This document shows positions 61,319 to 64,000 of a stretch of DNA of 64,000 nucleotides, piece by piece. The translations under genes and the position numbers were made by a program. A model generated the notes under the pieces. It saw only the letters and a program-made list of their open reading frames with translations, was not told the origin of the DNA and searched no databases. Origin of the DNA: Flavobacterium panici (GTDB taxonomy: Bacteria > Bacteroidota > Bacteroidia > Flavobacteriales > Flavobacteriaceae); contig NZ_CAIJDE010000058.1 in the NCBI RefSeq assembly GCF_903819335.1, forward strand, positions 62,001-126,000. The letters are read 5' to 3'. Position 1 is the stretch's first letter, and every line of letters begins with the position of its first letter.

Positions 61319-64000
61319 TTATAAAGTAAAATTAAGACCTGCCGTAAAAGTTGTTGGCTGTGGATATCCAAAACCTGCATTTTCAGGATCAACTCCTGTG
61401 AAGCTTTTCGCATCAAGAATCAATAAATTTTGACCGCTGATATAAAACCTGAAACTTTCCATGCTTAGTTTTTTCAATAAATCTTTTGGCAGACTGTAGC
61501 CAAACTGTAAAACTCTAAGTTTAAGATAACTTCCGTTTTCTACATAATATGTTGAAAATCTTGATTCTGCATTTCTGTCTACTGTTGTCAATGCCGGAAT
61601 AGTTGAATTTGGATTATCCAGAGACCAGGCATTCAGCAGGCGTGTTCCTTTATTGGACCCGACATCATCAACACTCCAAAAATCAGTCTGATATTTTGTA
61701 TTGTTAATTACATCAACATCTGTTGCACCTTCCCAAAAAGTGGTAAAATCAAAGTTTTTATAAGACAAGTTTAAATTAATTCCATACAACAATCCCGGAT
61801 TTGGATTTCCGATCCACGTGCGGTCTTTATCTGTAATTGTTCCGTCGCCATTTAAGTCTTTGTAACGAATTCTACCAAGTCCTTTTCCTTCCTGAATTGC
61901 AGAGTTGTCTACCTGATCCTGACTTGTAAACAATCCGTCAGTAACATATCCGTACATCGAATTAATTGGACGCCCTAAAATATTATCATCCAGTCCGTCG
62001 CCTCCGTAGTTGTTTTTTACTTCATCCGGTAATTGTGTAATCCTATTTTTGTTTGCCGAAATGTTTCCGGAAATATCATATTTCAATCCAAATGAAGTTT
62101 CATCATGATAGCCTAAAGAAAACTCCCAACCTTTGTTTTCCATAGAAGCACCGTTTACCCAACGGTTTCCTCCTTCGCCAATAACTCCTAAATAAGGCGG
62201 CAATACCAAAATATCATCTGTTTTCTTGATATAATAATCTATAGATCCGCTCAATTTTTGTTTGAATAAACCAAAGTCCAAACCAATATTGGTTTGTGTA
62301 GTAGTTTCCCATTTCAAATCATCATTTCCAGATTGCGTTGCAATAAAACCAGACGGAAGCAATCCGTTTCCGTTTCCTGCAATATCGTAAGCTGTTCCAA
62401 AAGAAGTTGCCCAAGTTGGGCTTCCGCCTGCGTAACTTGCCAGATAAAGCGAATAAACTGCTGTATTACTTATTTCCTGATTACCGGTTTGTCCCCAGCC
62501 TGCTCTTAATTTTAAGTCAGAAAAAACAGGGGCGTTGTTTTTAATGAAATTTTCGTTGCTGATTCTCCATCCTGCAGAAACTGCCGGAAATGTCCCGAAT
62601 TGATTGTTTTTTCCAAAACGAGAAGAACCATCACGACGAATTGTAGCCGAAACCAAATAACGATTATCAAACTCGTAATCTGCTTTTCCAAAATAAGAAA
62701 GCAAAGAATATACAGTAGAAGTTCCGCTGGTAAACGATTCGCCTGTTCCTGCATCAGGATACATATAATCCGGCGTTTCGATCAAAAAGTCATTTTTACG
62801 CAACGTGTTTGTATCATAAGTATCTTTATACATCTCCGTTCCCGCCATCAAATTCAGATTGCTTTTTCCAAAGTTTAAACTATAAATTGCTGTATTCGTC
62901 CAAGTCCATTTATCACTTATTGACTGATCGATAGTTACAGAAGTCTGATCGTTTTGCAGATAACCCGATTTGTAGCTTCTTTGTAACGTGCGTTTTTTGT
63001 AAAAACCATAATCCATTCCGAAACTGGTTTTGATATGCAGATTTTTAATAATTTCCAAATCCGCGTAAGCGTTACCAAAAAGGCGCAAATAATCGTATTT
63101 GTTGTCTTTATTATATTCTAAAAGACGAACCGGATTTTGTCTGTCGTTCATTCCTCCAACCGGTCCTCCCCAACCAATTCCGTCAACAGTATGAACCGGA
63201 ATAATTGGTAAAGCTCTAAGAGCAGGATCTAACACGCCCGGATCTGTTACTTCGTTCGTACGGTTTAAACTGAAGTTTTCTCCGATAACTAATTTGCCAT
63301 CAAAATATTTATAAGAACTGTTCATTCTCGCAGAAATTCTTTCGAAATCTGTTGTTTTTACAACACCTTCATTTCCATAATAACCTAACGAGAAAACATA
63401 ATTTCCTTTATCAGAAGCATTCGATACAGACAAATCATAAGAATTGGCAACTCCAGTTTGAGAAATTGCATCATACCAATCTGTATTTGAAGCTTTAATG
63501 GTTTGTTGTGCATCAAGATATTCCGGAACCAAAACTTTGTTCAATTGCGGTTTGTTGTTATTAACCGACCAGTCAAATTGATAACGCAAATTGTTATTAT
63601 TCGGATTTAAACCGTCGTTAATATTTGCCTGCCAAAGTGCCTGCCCAAACTGGTTTGCATTTAACACATCTAACTTTCTTGAATAATCAGAAAAGGAAGC
63701 ATAGGTACTGAAATTGATTCTCATTTTACCTTCTTTTCCTTTTTTGGTTGTAATGATAATGACACCGTTTGAAGCTCTGGAACCGTAAATACTTGCTGAA
63801 GAAGCATCTTTCAAAACCTGAATGGTTTCAATATCATTAGGGTTTAATTCATGCATTCCGGATTTTGTCGGCATTCCGTCAATTACATAAAGCGGATCTG
63901 TATTGTTCAGCGTCCCCACGCCACGAATCACCACTTTTGTATTTCCACCGCTTGGCGAACCATCAGACGATACTTTTACTCCGGCAATTCTTCCTTGTAA
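61319..64000 (-). CDS. SusC/RagA TonB-dependent transporter (N-terminus beyond window end)
   Basis: At least 893 residues in the window; the open frame continues through base 64000 (LQGRIAGVKVSSDGSPSGG precedes the first GTG). The plug domain shows VIRGVGTLNNTDPLYVIDGM and VLKDASSASIYGSRASNGVI, then the SusC-type barrel ending NAGFGYPQPTTFTAGLNFTL with terminal aromatic-Thr-Leu. It imports oligosaccharides across the outer membrane using TonB energy. The carboxypeptidase-like domain, TonB box and signal peptide are outside the window. Confidence 0.95.
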   Translation of the reverse strand, partial: LQGRIAGVKVSSDGSPSGGNTKVVIRGVGTLNNTDPLYVIDGMPTKSGMHELNPNDIETIQVLKDASSASIYGSRASNGVIIITTKKGKEGKMRINFSTYASFSDYSRKLDVLNANQFGQALWQANINDGLNPNNNNLRYQFDWSVNNNKPQLNKVLVPEYLDAQQTIKASNTDWYDAISQTGVANSYDLSVSNASDKGNYVFSLGYYGNEGVVKTTDFERISARMNSSYKYFDGKLVIGENFSLNRTNEVTDPGVLDPALRALPIIPVHTVDGIGWGGPVGGMNDRQNPVRLLEYNKDNKYDYLRLFGNAYADLEIIKNLHIKTSFGMDYGFYKKRTLQRSYKSGYLQNDQTSVTIDQSISDKWTWTNTAIYSLNFGKSNLNLMAGTEMYKDTYDTNTLRKNDFLIETPDYMYPDAGTGESFTSGTSTVYSLLSYFGKADYEFDNRYLVSATIRRDGSSRFGKNNQFGTFPAVSAGWRISNENFIKNNAPVFSDLKLRAGWGQTGNQEISNTAVYSLYLASYAGGSPTWATSFGTAYDIAGNGNGLLPSGFIATQSGNDDLKWETTTQTNIGLDFGLFKQKLSGSIDYYIKKTDDILVLPPYLGVIGEGGNRWVNGASMENKGWEFSLGYHDETSFGLKYDISGNISANKNRITQLPDEVKNNYGGDGLDDNILGRPINSMYGYVTDGLFTSQDQVDNSAIQEGKGLGRIRYKDLNGDGTITDKDRTWIGNPNPGLLYGINLNLSYKNFDFTTFWEGATDVDVINNTKYQTDFWSVDDVGSNKGTRLLNAWSLDNPNSTIPALTTVDRNAESRFSTYYVENGSYLKLRVLQFGYSLPKDLLKKLSMESFRFYISGQNLLILDAKSFTGVDPENAGFGYPQPTTFTAGLNFTL

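Overview
The window is a piece of a Bacteroidota chromosome, most probably Flavobacterium. The evidence is the low GC content, the lack of Shine-Dalgarno sites, promoters of the TTG / TAnnTTTG type, a PorX regulator of type IX secretion, a SusC/SusD polysaccharide utilisation locus and several Bacteroidota-specific small proteins. Identifications come from recognising protein motifs by eye; no database search was run.

Layout. 1-18 kb is core housekeeping: an HD phosphohydrolase (cut by the window start), porX, tsaE, alanine dehydrogenase, ung, a MutS2-like protein without Smr domain, ettA, holA, a GT2 glycosyltransferase, an OmpA-like lipoprotein, a Sua5/TsaC protein and a UvrD/PcrA helicase. 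At 18.2-18.9 kb lie a RelE/ParE-like toxin and a putative antitoxin facing each other tail to tail between inverted repeats. 19-31 kb carries a TSUP transporter, a patatin, an M1 peptidase, a REP-associated transposase (RAYT) whose reading frame contains three REPIN-like palindromic inserts, a Dph6-like ATPase, a large acidic SUKH-like protein and recG. 31.4-33.7 kb is a small signalling/redox cluster (PAS protein, membrane sensor-like protein, thioredoxin-fold protein). 34-40 kb is a complete RND efflux operon (adaptor, permease, TolC), followed by a bestrophin, pheT and a four-gene two-component operon (44.1-46.6 kb).

47.4-55.5 kb is a scarred accessory region that begins at tRNA-Arg(ACG). 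It holds a large serine recombinase split by an apparent one-base frameshift, whose C-terminal piece reads into the antisense of the tRNA. Next come a coupled 56-residue ORF, a winged-helix protein, a truncated mobilisation-type protein, a DUF262 protein that looks 3'-truncated, a 5'-truncated oxidoreductase and, further on, a stop-interrupted SDR/DUF2867 remnant. Between these scars is an intact LysR regulator divergent from a two-gene unit encoding a PIG3-type quinone oxidoreductase, with an ATC-N9-GAT palindrome in the shared promoter region.

55.5-64 kb is a fructan (probably levan) utilisation operon on the minus strand: SusC (5' end beyond the window), SusD, a DUF4960 surface protein, a GH32 lipoprotein, fructokinase and possibly a 37-residue membrane peptide before a terminator. 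Surface lipoproteins would bind and cut the fructan, SusCD would import the oligosaccharides, and the kinase would phosphorylate the released fructose.

Intergenic DNA is unusually rich in short repeats: 100-bp REPIN-like palindromes, AATCTAAAATCT-type tandem repeats, TTCAGGTTTCAGG inverted repeats and CTTAGCATCTCAGAAC-type repeats. No rRNA gene or CRISPR array was seen.
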